Shown: one piece after another, positions 51,250-60,353 of the stretch
Layout of the letters: every line of letters starts with the position of its first letter
Position numbering within the stretch: the first letter of the stretch is position 1
Source of the DNA: Azophilus sp965215035
GTDB taxonomy: Bacteria; Pseudomonadota; Gammaproteobacteria; Pseudomonadales; Azotimanducaceae
Assembly (NCBI GenBank): GCA_965215035.1
Contig: OZ244040.1
Span: 868,001-932,000 of the forward strand
Length of the DNA: 64,000 bases
Direction: 5' to 3'
Program-made: the position numbers and the translations under genes
Notes under the pieces: model-generated
Databases searched by the model: none
What the model was told of the DNA's origin: nothing
The model's input: the letters and a program-made list of their open reading frames with translations, nothing else

Positions 51250-53476
51250 CCGGCAATCGTGGCCAAGCGCGGCGCCTAGCTTGGTCGCGCCCTCCCACCC
51301 CCCGCTTATGCCGTGGCCCTGGCGCGTGGAGGTTACCGGGCAGATGCCCGCCCCGGCCGGCTTGCGGGCAGAGGGCGGTGCGGAACCCGGTCTCGCAGAA
51401 GCCCTCGCCCGTATCAACGCCATGCTGCGCCCCGGCGGCGCAACGCTGCCAGTCAGGTTCGACCTCGCGGAACCGCAACCCGCATCGCCCGCCCTGGGGG
51501 ACGACGAAAGCTATCGCCTGGAGCTCGCACCCGGCGGCGTGCTCGTCAAGGCCGGGCGGATCTGCGGGGCCAAACATGCGCTGACCACCCTGGCGCAACT
51601 CGCGGTGGGTGCCGGGGGACTTCCAATCGGGCGCATCGAGGATAGGCCGCGGTTCCCCTGGCGGGGGCTGATGCTGGATGTCGCCCGACGGTTCATCGGC
51701 CTGGCGGCATTGCTGCGGGTTGTCGATGCCATGGCGTTCTACAAGTTAAATGTCCTGCACCTGCACCTCTGCGACGACCAGGGCTTTCGCCTGCAAAGCC
51801 GCGCGTACCCCAGGCTTGCCAGCCGCGAAAGCTATAGCGCCGCAGAACTGCGCGAACTTGTGGCTAGCGCCGGGGAGCGGGGCATTCGGGTGGTACCGGA
51901 ACTCGACATGCCCGGCCACGCGACCAGTTGGGTCGCGGCCTACCCGGGTTGGGCGCCGCGCCGGCCGCCGGGTTCGTCGCGCTCCCCAGCAGCACAGGGG
52001 AACGATCAGGGGACCGACATTGCCCAGACACCGCATTTCAGCGACGGGGACGCGGACGCGCCAGGCGACCGCACACACCACCCGGCCGACATTGGCCAGG
52101 CACCGCATTCCAGCGACGGGAGCCGGCGGTTCGGGCCCCACCAGGCGGTGCTCAACGTCGCGGACGAGGCGGTCTACCGGGCCATCGACAACCTGTTCGC
52201 AGAGCTTGCCGAGATATTTCCCGACCCCTATGTGCATATCGGTGGTGACGAGGTGCTGCCTGGGTGGTGGGCCGAGAGCGCCGCAATCGGTGCCTATATG
52301 CGGCGCCACGGGCTGGGCGACGCCGCTGCGCTGCAGGCGCACTTCAACGCGAAGGTGGCGGCCCTGGCCGCGGGCCACGGCAAACGGCTGATTGGCTGGG
52401 ACGAAGTGTTGAACGGTGGCGCGCCGGCGGGCATGACGGTACAGGCCTGGCGGGGGGCGACCGCCCGGGACCGGGCGCTGGGCGCTGGCCATTCCTGCAT
52501 CGATTCCGCGGGCTACTACCTCGATCTTTGTTTTCCGGCGGATGTACACCATGGGTGGGACCCAGAAGCAGCGGTCGCTGAATTGCTGCGCCGAGAAGAT
52601 GCGTTGCTCGAAGACCCACGGTTTGCGCATGTCGCCGCGGGCATCAAGTGGTCGCACCAGTGGCGCACAGCCGCCGCCGGCGCCAGCACCTCTGCAGCAC
52701 CGGAGGGGGCACTAGGCGGCAGGGCGCCATCCGCCGGCGAACCTGGTCCGGGCGCGGCGACAACCGGGGCGGAGGCGGGCAGTACCGTGGCTAGCGTGCT
52801 TGGCGGCGAGGCCTGCCTTTGGTCGGAATTGGTGGATGAGCGGGTGTTGCCCGTGCGCCTGTGGTCGCGCATGCCGGCGGTTGCGGAGCGGCTCTGGTCG
52901 ATGGGCCCGCCCGCGGATGCGCCGGCGGCGCGCCTGGAGGCCTCCCTCGACCAGCTCGCCGACGCCGGGCTGGTGGCGGTGCGGCAGACCAGCCGGGAGT
53001 TGCTGGTGGAGTTTGGCGTCGCGCCGACGCAACTCGATGTGGTGGAATTACTGGAACCCATCAAGTGGTACGGGCGGTTGCTTGGAGAACAGGCGCTTAA
53101 TGCCCGTATCGAAGGAAGCACGATGCCGGAAGCACGGCCCTACACCACCGATACCGCCCTTAACCGCCCCGTGGATGCGTTGCTGCCGGAGAGTTTTGCC
53201 GCCAAACGTTTTGCGCACTTGCTCGATGCCAACGGGCCCGCCCTGCGCGGTGAATGTGCGCGACTGCGGCGCATCTGCGCACAAGGGGGGTTTCTGCCGG
53301 AACTGCGGGGCCCGGTCGGCCAGCTTGCCGAGTTGCTGGAAACGGTGTTGGCCGTGCTCGATGGCCGTATCGCAACCGCCGCCGCACAAGAACGGGTGAC
53401 GGCCGCAGCCGGGCCCTCGGGCGAGTACATCAACGCCATCGCGCCTTCGGTTCAGGCATGGTTCACGAATCGGTGA
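51236..53476 (+). CDS. GH20 beta-N-acetylhexosaminidase with repeat-derived insertions
   Basis: A 746-aa family GH20 exo-hexosaminidase that removes terminal GlcNAc/GalNAc from chitin or peptidoglycan fragments. FPWRGLMLDVARRF and VVPELDMPGHA precede the catalytic pair Asp338-Glu339 in HIGGDEV. WDEVLNGGAPAGMTVQAWRG also fits. About residues 245-300 hold two in-frame copies of a 35-bp repeat, and a second low-complexity insert lies near 480-520. ATG 51236 overlaps the upstream gene; ATG 51308 is the alternative. No Sec signal was found. Confidence 0.85.
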   Translation: MRARNRQSWPSAAPSLVAPSHPPLMPWPWRVEVTGQMPAPAGLRAEGGAEPGLAEALARINAMLRPGGATLPVRFDLAEPQPASPALGDDESYRLELAPGGVLVKAGRICGAKHALTTLAQLAVGAGGLPIGRIEDRPRFPWRGLMLDVARRFIGLAALLRVVDAMAFYKLNVLHLHLCDDQGFRLQSRAYPRLASRESYSAAELRELVASAGERGIRVVPELDMPGHATSWVAAYPGWAPRRPPGSSRSPAAQGNDQGTDIAQTPHFSDGDADAPGDRTHHPADIGQAPHSSDGSRRFGPHQAVLNVADEAVYRAIDNLFAELAEIFPDPYVHIGGDEVLPGWWAESAAIGAYMRRHGLGDAAALQAHFNAKVAALAAGHGKRLIGWDEVLNGGAPAGMTVQAWRGATARDRALGAGHSCIDSAGYYLDLCFPADVHHGWDPEAAVAELLRREDALLEDPRFAHVAAGIKWSHQWRTAAAGASTSAAPEGALGGRAPSAGEPGPGAATTGAEAGSTVASVLGGEACLWSELVDERVLPVRLWSRMPAVAERLWSMGPPADAPAARLEASLDQLADAGLVAVRQTSRELLVEFGVAPTQLDVVELLEPIKWYGRLLGEQALNARIEGSTMPEARPYTTDTALNRPVDALLPESFAAKRFAHLLDANGPALRGECARLRRICAQGGFLPELRGPVGQLAELLETVLAVLDGRIATAAAQERVTAAAGPSGEYINAIAPSVQAWFTNR
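52014..52120 (+). repeat. Two 35-bp direct repeats within the GH20 coding region
   Basis: 52014-52048 and 52086-52120 match at about 31 of 35 bases (ccgacattg-ccag-caccgcatt-cagcgacggg). Both are read in frame and separate two conserved GH20 blocks. Confidence 0.8.
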
Positions 53477-54465
53477 ATCCCCGCGCGGTGCTGGGTGCCG
53501 CCTGGGGCATCGATGCGCGGCCAGAGCCCCTGGGTACCGGCTTGATCAACGACACCTTCCTAGTCGAGCAGGATGGCGTGCGGCTGGTGTTGCAGCGAAT
53601 CAACCGGGAAGTCTTCCGCGACCCGCGGCTGCTGATGTCCAACGTTGCCCGGGTGTCGGCCCACCTGGCGGCAAAGCGCCCGGGTTGGGCGCCCGCGCTC
53701 GTCCCGTCCACCACCGGCCAGCCCCTTGCCTTCAGCGGCGAACAGGCTTGGCGGCTGTGGACCTATCTGCCCGGCGCGAGCGCTCTGCGGGTGGTGGAGA
53801 ATGATCGCCAGGCGGCAGCCGCAGGGCGTGGATTCGGCCGCACGTACCGCCTGCTACAGGACTTGGGCGGCCCCAGGCTCGAGGACGCCATTCCCGGTTT
53901 CCTGCGGCTAGGCCACTATCTGCGCGAGTTCGATCAGTGCCGGGGGGCACCGCCGGAGTTGGCCGCCGCGGTGGACGCCCGGCGCTCGCTCACGCACCGG
54001 TTCAGGGCGCGTACCGGCTACATTCATGGCGATTGCAGAATCGAACACCTGGCCTTCGATGGCGCGGGCGAGCCCATTGGCGTACTGGACCTGGACACGG
54101 TCATGTGGGGCAACTGGGCCTGGGAATTCGGCGACCTGATCCGGGCCATGGCCGGCGATCAACTCCTTCCTTCGCGCTTCGCGGCGGCGGCGCTCGGCTA
54201 CCTTGACGAGGCCGGGGTTGCCGCAACGGCGGAGGAGCTGGTTTTCGCCCCCCGTTATACAACCTTTATGCTCGCGGTCCGGTTCCTCTCCGATCACCTA
54301 CGCGGAGACCGTTACTTCAAGACCACCAGCCGCGGCGAAAACCTGCAACGCTCCCTGGCGCAGTTCCGCCTGCTGGAAGCCATGGAAGCGATGGAACCAG
54401 CGCTTCTCCGGAGCGCCCAGGCGCTGATCGATTCCCTGAATTCCCAGTATAAGGGCCGCAAGTAG
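53458..54465 (+). CDS. NahK-like aminosugar kinase (phosphotransferase family)
   Basis: A 335-aa aminoglycoside-phosphotransferase-fold kinase. LGTGLINDTFLVEQDG matches the N-terminus of N-acetylhexosamine 1-kinases. The Brenner motif is IHGDCRIEHL (His190-Asp192), and VLDLDTV is the Mg-binding DFD-like segment. It overlaps the GH20 gene by 19 bases, so the pair likely frees and then phosphorylates N-acetylhexosamines. ATG 53458 lies in that overlap. Confidence 0.82.
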   Translation: MVHESVNPRAVLGAAWGIDARPEPLGTGLINDTFLVEQDGVRLVLQRINREVFRDPRLLMSNVARVSAHLAAKRPGWAPALVPSTTGQPLAFSGEQAWRLWTYLPGASALRVVENDRQAAAAGRGFGRTYRLLQDLGGPRLEDAIPGFLRLGHYLREFDQCRGAPPELAAAVDARRSLTHRFRARTGYIHGDCRIEHLAFDGAGEPIGVLDLDTVMWGNWAWEFGDLIRAMAGDQLLPSRFAAAALGYLDEAGVAATAEELVFAPRYTTFMLAVRFLSDHLRGDRYFKTTSRGENLQRSLAQFRLLEAMEAMEPALLRSAQALIDSLNSQYKGRK

Positions 54466-54521
54466 GCTGAGTAATCTGGGGCGCGCCAGCTTCATCGCCG
54501 ACCGGCGGGCGCGGTCATCCG

Positions 54522-54617
54522 CTATGCCAATCCCCTCGTGCTCAGCATAATCTGAATCAGGGTCCCCACGGTCAGCAAGAAGGTGATCGCGAAGCCTGTG
54601 CCTAGGGCGAGAAGGCG
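54522..54617 (-). other. Possible small transmembrane peptide or remnant
   Basis: Between two in-frame stops, this strand encodes a hydrophobic run (LALGTGFAITFLLTVGTLIQ) followed by STRGLA and a stop. No start codon is convincing, so it is more likely a gene remnant than an active small protein. The rest of 54466-54745 shows nothing. Confidence 0.25.
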
Positions 54618-54745
54618 CTAGCCCCTGGGTCTGCGGGCACCGGAAGAACCTCCGCCCCCGCGTTGTCGGAGTTCTCCAACGGGTGGCCCGCCACGATCAC
54701 AAAGGTGTCGTCCAAGAGCGCCTGGGCCGGCAATCGGGCAGCAGG

Positions 54746-55375
54746 CTACCAGGCGTTCCAATGGGTGATTTTGGCCACGGGCGGCCGTTTGGCGCGCTTA
54801 AAGTCGGTACCCTTGGTGTAGGCGACTGGCAGCAGCGCAACCTGCATCACCTCGTCCGGTATGCCAAGCAGTTCGGCCGCGGCCTGCTCCTCCTGCAGAT
54901 GTAGGGTAGTCAGCGTCGACCCCAGGCCCCGGGCGCGCAGCGCGAGCTGGAAACTCCAGACGGCGGGAAAGATGGAGCCGAACACACTGCCCATGACCAC
55001 CGTAGGCGAGCCCTCCGGCGGACGGCCCGCCAGACAGGGAATCACGTGCACGGGCACCTCGTGCAGGTGGTCCATCAGGTACAGCGCCGAAGTGAATACC
55101 CGCTTGGTCTGCGCGTCGCCCGGCTGTTCGGCGGCAGCGGAAAGATAGGTTTCGGCACCCTTGCGATAGAGGTTGGCGAGCGCTCGGCGCTTGTCGGCAT
55201 CATCCACCACCACCCATCGCCAAGTCTGCGAGTTGGAACCCGTGGGCGCCTGCACGGCCAGTTCCAGGCATTCGTCGATAACCGCCCTTGGCACGGGCTT
55301 TTCCAGGTCGAGCCGCTTGCGCACCGCACGGGTCGTGGCAAGCAGTTCGTCGGTCATGGCGATATCGAATTGCAT
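54746..55375 (-). CDS. Nitroreductase-family protein
   Basis: A 209-aa FMN-dependent nitroreductase-fold enzyme. TTRAVRKRLD at the N-terminus, APTGSNSQTWRWVVV for FMN binding and ARGLGSTLTTLH toward the C-terminus fit the family. It probably reduces nitro or quinone compounds with NAD(P)H; the physiological substrate is unknown. Confidence 0.88.
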   Translation of the reverse strand: MQFDIAMTDELLATTRAVRKRLDLEKPVPRAVIDECLELAVQAPTGSNSQTWRWVVVDDADKRRALANLYRKGAETYLSAAAEQPGDAQTKRVFTSALYLMDHLHEVPVHVIPCLAGRPPEGSPTVVMGSVFGSIFPAVWSFQLALRARGLGSTLTTLHLQEEQAAAELLGIPDEVMQVALLPVAYTKGTDFKRAKRPPVAKITHWNAW

Positions 55376-55532
55376 CGGGTTTCCTCTCGATTGACTTGGC
55401 AGCCGGAATTATGGGCATGGTGGGCGGCAACGGCAACGCACCTTTGGCAGTTTCGCCCCTTGGAAGAGCCGGCACACCCAGGCGGGCCGGATGGGTTAGA
55501 CTTTTGCGCGGCAACCCTTGGCGGGGACGACA

Positions 55533-56849
55533 GTGAACAACAGGCATTTGATCGGCGCGACGGCGCTACTGCTCCTCGGCGCTTGGGTACCGGGCACGGC
55601 CGCCAATGACCTGCACGCGGAGATAGACCGCGCCGCGGCCGCCGTGCAAGCCCAGGTGGTCGCCTGGCGACGGGACATCCACCAGCACCCGGAGTTGTCT
55701 AACCGCGAATTCCGTACCGCCGAACTGGTCGCAGGCCACATGCGCTCACTAGGGCTGGAGATCGCCACGGGCATCGCCAAGACCGGCGTGGTGGCTGTGC
55801 TTACAGGCGGCAAGCCGGGCCCGGTGGTCGCGCTGCGGGCCGATATGGATGCCCTGCCGGTGGTCGAACAGACCGGATTGCCCTTCGCCTCCAAGGTCAC
55901 CAGCACGTACCTAGGCCGGGAAGTCGGCGTCATGCATGCCTGCGGGCACGACGCCCATGTCGCCATCCTGATGGGCGCGGCAACTGTTCTAAGTGGCATT
56001 CGCGAACAGTTGCCCGGCACTGTCAAGTTCATCTTCCAGCCCGCCGAGGAGGGCGCGCCCCCCGGTGAAGAGGGCGGCGCGGAGCTAATGGTCCGGGAAG
56101 GCGTGCTACGCAACCCCGATGTCGATGCGATCTTTGCCCTGCACGTCTTTCAGTCCAGCGCCGTGGGGACGGCAAGCTACCGGCCCGGCGGAACCATGGC
56201 GAGCGCCCAGAGTTTCAATATCGAGGTGATTGGGCGGCAATCCCACGGCGCGCGGCCCTGGGCGGGGGTGGACCCCATCGTTGCCGGGGCGCATATCGTC
56301 ACGGCGCTACAGACCATCGTCAGCCGTCGGGTGGACATCACCGTCTCGCCGGCTGTGGTGACGGTTGGCACTTTCCACGGCGGGGTTCGCAGCAACATTG
56401 TTCCGGACAAGGCCAGTCTGAGCGGGACGATTCGGACGTATGACGCCAAAACCAGGAACCTGATTCATCGCCTAGTTCGAGAGGTCGCCACCAGCGTCGG
56501 CGGTTCCCTAGGCGCCGAGGTGGAGGTGACCATAGACCCCGGCGTGCCCGTGACCTATAACGACCCGGACCTGACGGCCGCCATGACGCCGACCCTGGCG
56601 CGAGTGTACGGAAAGGACAACCTGTCGGTGGCGGAACGGGTGACCGGTGCCGAGGATTTCTCGTTCTTTCAGCAGGAGATACCCGGGTTCTATTTCTTTG
56701 TCGGCGCCCGGCCGGCGCATGTGCCCGCCGAGGACGCCGTGCCCAATCACTCACCCTATTTCGACGCGGATGAAGGTGCCCTGCTACCCGGCGTTAGGGC
56801 CATGGCGAGCCTGGCCTACGACTACCTGAGCGGCGTCGGCGAACCATAG
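55533..56849 (+). CDS. Exported M20-family amidohydrolase
   Basis: A 438-aa M20D amidohydrolase (IAA-amino-acid hydrolase / carboxypeptidase type). A signal peptide (VNNRHLIGATALLLLGAWV, cleavage near TAA) starts at GTG 55533, preceded by gcgggga. RADMDALPV, HACGHDAHVAIL (about residues 134-145), FQPAEEG and EDFSFF are the metal and catalytic blocks. It probably hydrolyses N-acyl amino acids in the periplasm. Confidence 0.88.
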   Translation: MNNRHLIGATALLLLGAWVPGTAANDLHAEIDRAAAAVQAQVVAWRRDIHQHPELSNREFRTAELVAGHMRSLGLEIATGIAKTGVVAVLTGGKPGPVVALRADMDALPVVEQTGLPFASKVTSTYLGREVGVMHACGHDAHVAILMGAATVLSGIREQLPGTVKFIFQPAEEGAPPGEEGGAELMVREGVLRNPDVDAIFALHVFQSSAVGTASYRPGGTMASAQSFNIEVIGRQSHGARPWAGVDPIVAGAHIVTALQTIVSRRVDITVSPAVVTVGTFHGGVRSNIVPDKASLSGTIRTYDAKTRNLIHRLVREVATSVGGSLGAEVEVTIDPGVPVTYNDPDLTAAMTPTLARVYGKDNLSVAERVTGAEDFSFFQQEIPGFYFFVGARPAHVPAEDAVPNHSPYFDADEGALLPGVRAMASLAYDYLSGVGEP

Positions 56850-56969
56850 CGCCGGATTGGCTGTGCGGGCCGCAGGTTCCATGGGGCCTCGCATGCGTGG
56901 AGCGCGGAGGCCACCTAATATGAAGGAACCACAGGGTAGTTCCACGCCAAGATACCCGGCGGCGCGGGC

Positions 56970-57074
56970 TTATGAACGCGGCTTGGTACTTCTGCGAGGC
57001 TTCTTCTTGCGGCGAACGCCGAAGGTGCCGCGGTTGATCTTGCCGCGTCTGGTGCGAATATCCCCTTTGCCCAT
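56970..57074 (-). CDS. 30S ribosomal protein THX
   Basis: A 34-aa very basic peptide that begins MGKGDIRTRRGKINRGTFG and ends in Lys/Arg/Ser, matching the THX ribosomal peptide (S31/bTHX group). It stabilises the head of the 30S subunit. Many gene finders would miss it, since a longer frame extends upstream without any recognisable sequence. Confidence 0.85.
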   Translation of the reverse strand: MGKGDIRTRRGKINRGTFGVRRKKKPRRSTKPRS

Positions 57075-57141
57075 GGCTGCTAGCTTCCCTTGCGATCTGT
57101 AAGCTCCGACGCCGCGTAGCGAGCATGCCGGAGGGCGGGCA

Positions 57142-58221
57142 TTATAGACCCCAGCACTCCAGGTCGTCAGCGAAGATGATGGGGCCGGCAAACTGTTTCT
57201 CGATTGCCTCCCTACTCTGGGTCTCGCGCCCCCGGGTACGCAGTGTGCGGTGGCCGAGCACCAGCATCCGGGCATCGGCGCGCCCAGCTATGCGGCCGAG
57301 CTTACTGGGAACCGCGAACCACTCCCGGGCAGCGGGGCGGGCTGTTTCGGGCACCGCGTGGGAGACAACCAGGGCATCCACATCCCTGGCGAACTCAGCA
57401 ACCAGGTCTTTCTGATTGGAAAAGTCCCCGGCGAATACCATTGTCTTGCCAGCCGCCTCGACGCGCCACGCCAAACTCGGGACGCCGCCGTGATGCACCG
57501 GAATCGCCGCCAACCGCACATGCTCCGTCGCAAACCCGGCCCAGCGGTGCCGGCCCCTAGCGGGCACGTTCCAGACACGCAGCCGGTAGCCGCCACTCGA
57601 TTGGCGGGTGAGGAAATCGGCCAGGTAGGGGAAGGCGCCCGCAGGGCCGATCATCCGGTCGACAAAGGTTTTTGTGTCGGGGAACGAATCACCGCCCTCG
57701 GGGCCGAGCACCGTCAGGGGCCGTTCTCGCCCAAGGTCGCGGGAACCGACGATGAACGAGGGAAAATCGGCACTGTGGTCGGCGTGCAGATGGGTCAGGA
57801 CGATCGCGTCTAAGTCTTCGAAACGGGCACCCGCCTCGTCGAAGCGCACCGAGGCACCCGGTGCCGTACCCACCAAGAGCCGAGCCCGGTTGTCGAGCCA
57901 CACCAGGTAGCTGGAGGCGCTGCTGCCATCGTTCAGCTCCGGCCCGCCGGCGCCGAGAATCTGTATCCAAACCCCTGTATCTCCACAGGGCGGGGCGTCG
58001 ACCGCAAAGGCACCCGGTGCCCCGCATGTTGCGCCAAGGGCCGCGATGATCGCCGCGGATTTTGCCCATGTGCGCGGGCCCCGGACAGCAGGCAACCAAA
58101 ATTCGCGAACTCGAAGAGCGGTCTGGCGCCACATGCGGGCTGCTGTCCCGGCACTGCACAGGGTCGGCGCGGGGGCGACCCAGTGCTTGGCAGCCATGCT
58201 CGAATCCCGCTCAGTAGCCAT
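57142..58221 (-). CDS. MBL-fold metallo-hydrolase
   Basis: A 359-aa metallo-beta-lactamase-fold hydrolase. THLHADHS (HxHxDH) binds zinc near residue 142, and further His/Asp ligands lie at VFAGDFSN and LGHR. Hydrophobic residues near 52-68 (AAIIAALGATCGAPGAFA) could be a signal with a long leader, so a later start is possible. ATG 58221 overlaps the nadE stop by 11 bases, suggesting coupling. The substrate is unknown. Confidence 0.8.
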   Translation of the reverse strand: MATERDSSMAAKHWVAPAPTLCSAGTAARMWRQTALRVREFWLPAVRGPRTWAKSAAIIAALGATCGAPGAFAVDAPPCGDTGVWIQILGAGGPELNDGSSASSYLVWLDNRARLLVGTAPGASVRFDEAGARFEDLDAIVLTHLHADHSADFPSFIVGSRDLGRERPLTVLGPEGGDSFPDTKTFVDRMIGPAGAFPYLADFLTRQSSGGYRLRVWNVPARGRHRWAGFATEHVRLAAIPVHHGGVPSLAWRVEAAGKTMVFAGDFSNQKDLVAEFARDVDALVVSHAVPETARPAAREWFAVPSKLGRIAGRADARMLVLGHRTLRTRGRETQSREAIEKQFAGPIIFADDLECWGL

Positions 58222-60163
58222 CGATTTCCGTGACCAGAGACGCGGCCGAGACCTCGTCCGGCATGCGCCAGTCGCCGCGCGGCGAAAGGCTCACGGAGCC
58301 CACCTTGGGCCCGGGCGGCAGTGTGGTGCGTTTGTACTGTTGGTTGAAGAAGCGTTCGAAAAACACCTTCAGCCACCCTTTGATCGTCGCCGCGTCGTAC
58401 TGGCCGGCGAAGGCAAGCTGCGCCAATGCATAGATTTTCCTAGGGTGGAATCCATCGCGCACATAGTGATACAGGAAGAAGTCGTGCAGTTCATAGGGCC
58501 CGATGATGGCTTCCGTTTCCTGGCTGATTTTACCGTCTAGCGGCGCGATCAACTCCGGAGTAATGGGGGTGTCGAGTACGCGCTCCAGAGCGGCGGCAAG
58601 CGCGTCGTCCGCACGGTGGCGCGCATACCAACGCACGAGATAGGCGACCAGGGTTTTCGGCACCCCAGCGTTGACGTTGTAACCGGCCATGTGGTCGGCA
58701 TTGAACGTGCACCAGCCCAACGCCAGTTCCGACAGGTCTCCAGTCCCGACGACCAGGCCGCCCACCCGGTTGGCGTAGTCGAACAACAACTGGGTGCGCT
58801 CCCGGGCCTGGGCGTTCTCGAAGACCACATCGTCCTCGCCGGTATGCTCCAGATCCCCGAGGTGCTGGGCGACGGCGGGACCAATCGGAATCTCCTGTAT
58901 GGCAACATCCGTGGCGCTGCCGAGTTGCCGAACGGACGACCGCGTGTGTTCAGTTGTCCCCGGGCCCGGCAACGACAGCGCGTGCAGGTTGGCGGACGCT
59001 AGCTTGAGCTTCTGCAGGGCGGCCAGACACACCAGGAATGCCAGGGTGGAGTCGAGCCCGCCGGACAGGCCGATTACCAGTTGCTCGACCGGCGCCGAGA
59101 GCAGCCGGCGGCTTAGGCCCCCTGCTTGAATATTCAGTATCTCCCGGGCGCGGGCATGGAATTCCGCCTCGTCCTTGGGCACGAATGGGTGGCTGTCGTA
59201 GTGCCGGTGGAGCCGCCCGATGGCTGGAATTGCCGCCGCGGCCTTCACCAGCCGGTGCGCCCCAGGGCGCGGCGCGGTCGCGAAAGTACCGTTGCGCAGC
59301 CGGTCGCGGTGCAGCCGGTCGAGATCGAAATCGGCCGTCAGCACGGTGTCGCCAAGGTTGAACCGATCGCTGTCTCCGAGCAGGCGGCCGTTTTCCGCAG
59401 CCAGCAGGTGGCCGCCGAACACCAAATCCTTGCTCGACTCGGTTAGCCCGGCCCCGGCGTACAGGTAGGCGCACAGCCACTGTGCGCTCGCCATGCGCAC
59501 CAGGTCGCGGCGATAGTCGGCCTTGGCCACGAGTTCGTTGCTGGCCGAGGGATTCAGAACCAATTCGGCGCCGGCCAGGCAGTGCGCGGCCCCGGGCGGT
59601 GCCGGCGCCCACAGGTCTTCGCAGATTTCCACGGCGAACCGGCATGGCCCAACCTGGAAAAGCTGGTTTGCGCAAATGCGGAAGCTGCCGAGTTCGGTTT
59701 CGGATTCAAGGTCGACCCCCGCCCCGGATGCGAACCAGCGGCGCTCATAGAACTCGGCGTGGTTCGGCAGCGCGGTCTTGGGAACCATGCCGACTATGCG
59801 GCCACCGGCAATCACCGCCGCGCAGTTGAACAGGCGCCCATCCGGGCTGGGCCAGGGTGTACCCACAACGGCGGTGACGCCCACATCCGCCGCGGCGACG
59901 CGGGCCAGCGCCTCGCGGGCATCGGCGAGCAGCTTCGCCGTGAGCAGCAGGTCTTCGGCACTGTAGCCCGTGAGGCAGAGCTCGGGGAACAGCACCAGCG
60001 CGGCGCCGGTACGTTCAAGCCGCCTAAGGTGGGCGATTACCTCGACGGCGTTTGCCAAGGGTTCGCTCAAGTGTACTCGTGGCGCAACGGCAACGGCGCG
60101 CAGATAGCCGAGGTCGGCGTAGTTCACGGGTGATGGTGCCGGCATAGTTCGGACAGGCATCAT
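58211..60163 (-). CDS. nadE: Glutamine-dependent NAD+ synthetase
   Basis: A 650-aa enzyme that amidates NaAD to NAD+. The N-terminal nitrilase-type glutaminase has FPELCLTGYSAEDLLL, EFYERRWFASG and FAVEICEDLW. The synthetase domain has the PP-loop SGGLDST near residue 365 and GTGDLSELALGWCT. ATG 60163 (or 60160) was chosen because the upstream open frame reads through a stem-loop repeat. Confidence 0.95.
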   Translation of the reverse strand: MMPVRTMPAPSPVNYADLGYLRAVAVAPRVHLSEPLANAVEVIAHLRRLERTGAALVLFPELCLTGYSAEDLLLTAKLLADAREALARVAAADVGVTAVVGTPWPSPDGRLFNCAAVIAGGRIVGMVPKTALPNHAEFYERRWFASGAGVDLESETELGSFRICANQLFQVGPCRFAVEICEDLWAPAPPGAAHCLAGAELVLNPSASNELVAKADYRRDLVRMASAQWLCAYLYAGAGLTESSKDLVFGGHLLAAENGRLLGDSDRFNLGDTVLTADFDLDRLHRDRLRNGTFATAPRPGAHRLVKAAAAIPAIGRLHRHYDSHPFVPKDEAEFHARAREILNIQAGGLSRRLLSAPVEQLVIGLSGGLDSTLAFLVCLAALQKLKLASANLHALSLPGPGTTEHTRSSVRQLGSATDVAIQEIPIGPAVAQHLGDLEHTGEDDVVFENAQARERTQLLFDYANRVGGLVVGTGDLSELALGWCTFNADHMAGYNVNAGVPKTLVAYLVRWYARHRADDALAAALERVLDTPITPELIAPLDGKISQETEAIIGPYELHDFFLYHYVRDGFHPRKIYALAQLAFAGQYDAATIKGWLKVFFERFFNQQYKRTTLPPGPKVGSVSLSPRGDWRMPDEVSAASLVTEIDGY

Positions 60164-60206
60164 TTTATGGCCTAGCGAGCAGGGAAGCCACGAAGAGCGG
60201 TGCGGT

Positions 60207-60267
60207 GGTGTATCGGCTTGCATCTGTGCATCGAGCAAGGGCAGGGCCGGGATGCAAACTGATACAC
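60207..60267. repeat. Palindromic stem-loop repeat, copy 4
   Basis: GTGTATCGGCTTGCATC (60208-60224) and GATGCAAACTGATACAC (60251-60267) form a 17-bp stem with two mismatches around a 26-base loop. It lies in the divergent spacer between nadE and the acyl-CoA dehydrogenase operon. Confidence 0.82.
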
Positions 60268-60353
60268 TGCCAGCGGTGCCTAGGACTCGCGTTTCTACCC
60301 CAAAGTGTGGACAATTGCGGGCTTGCGTTCTTCAAGGAATCCAAGAGGGAACC

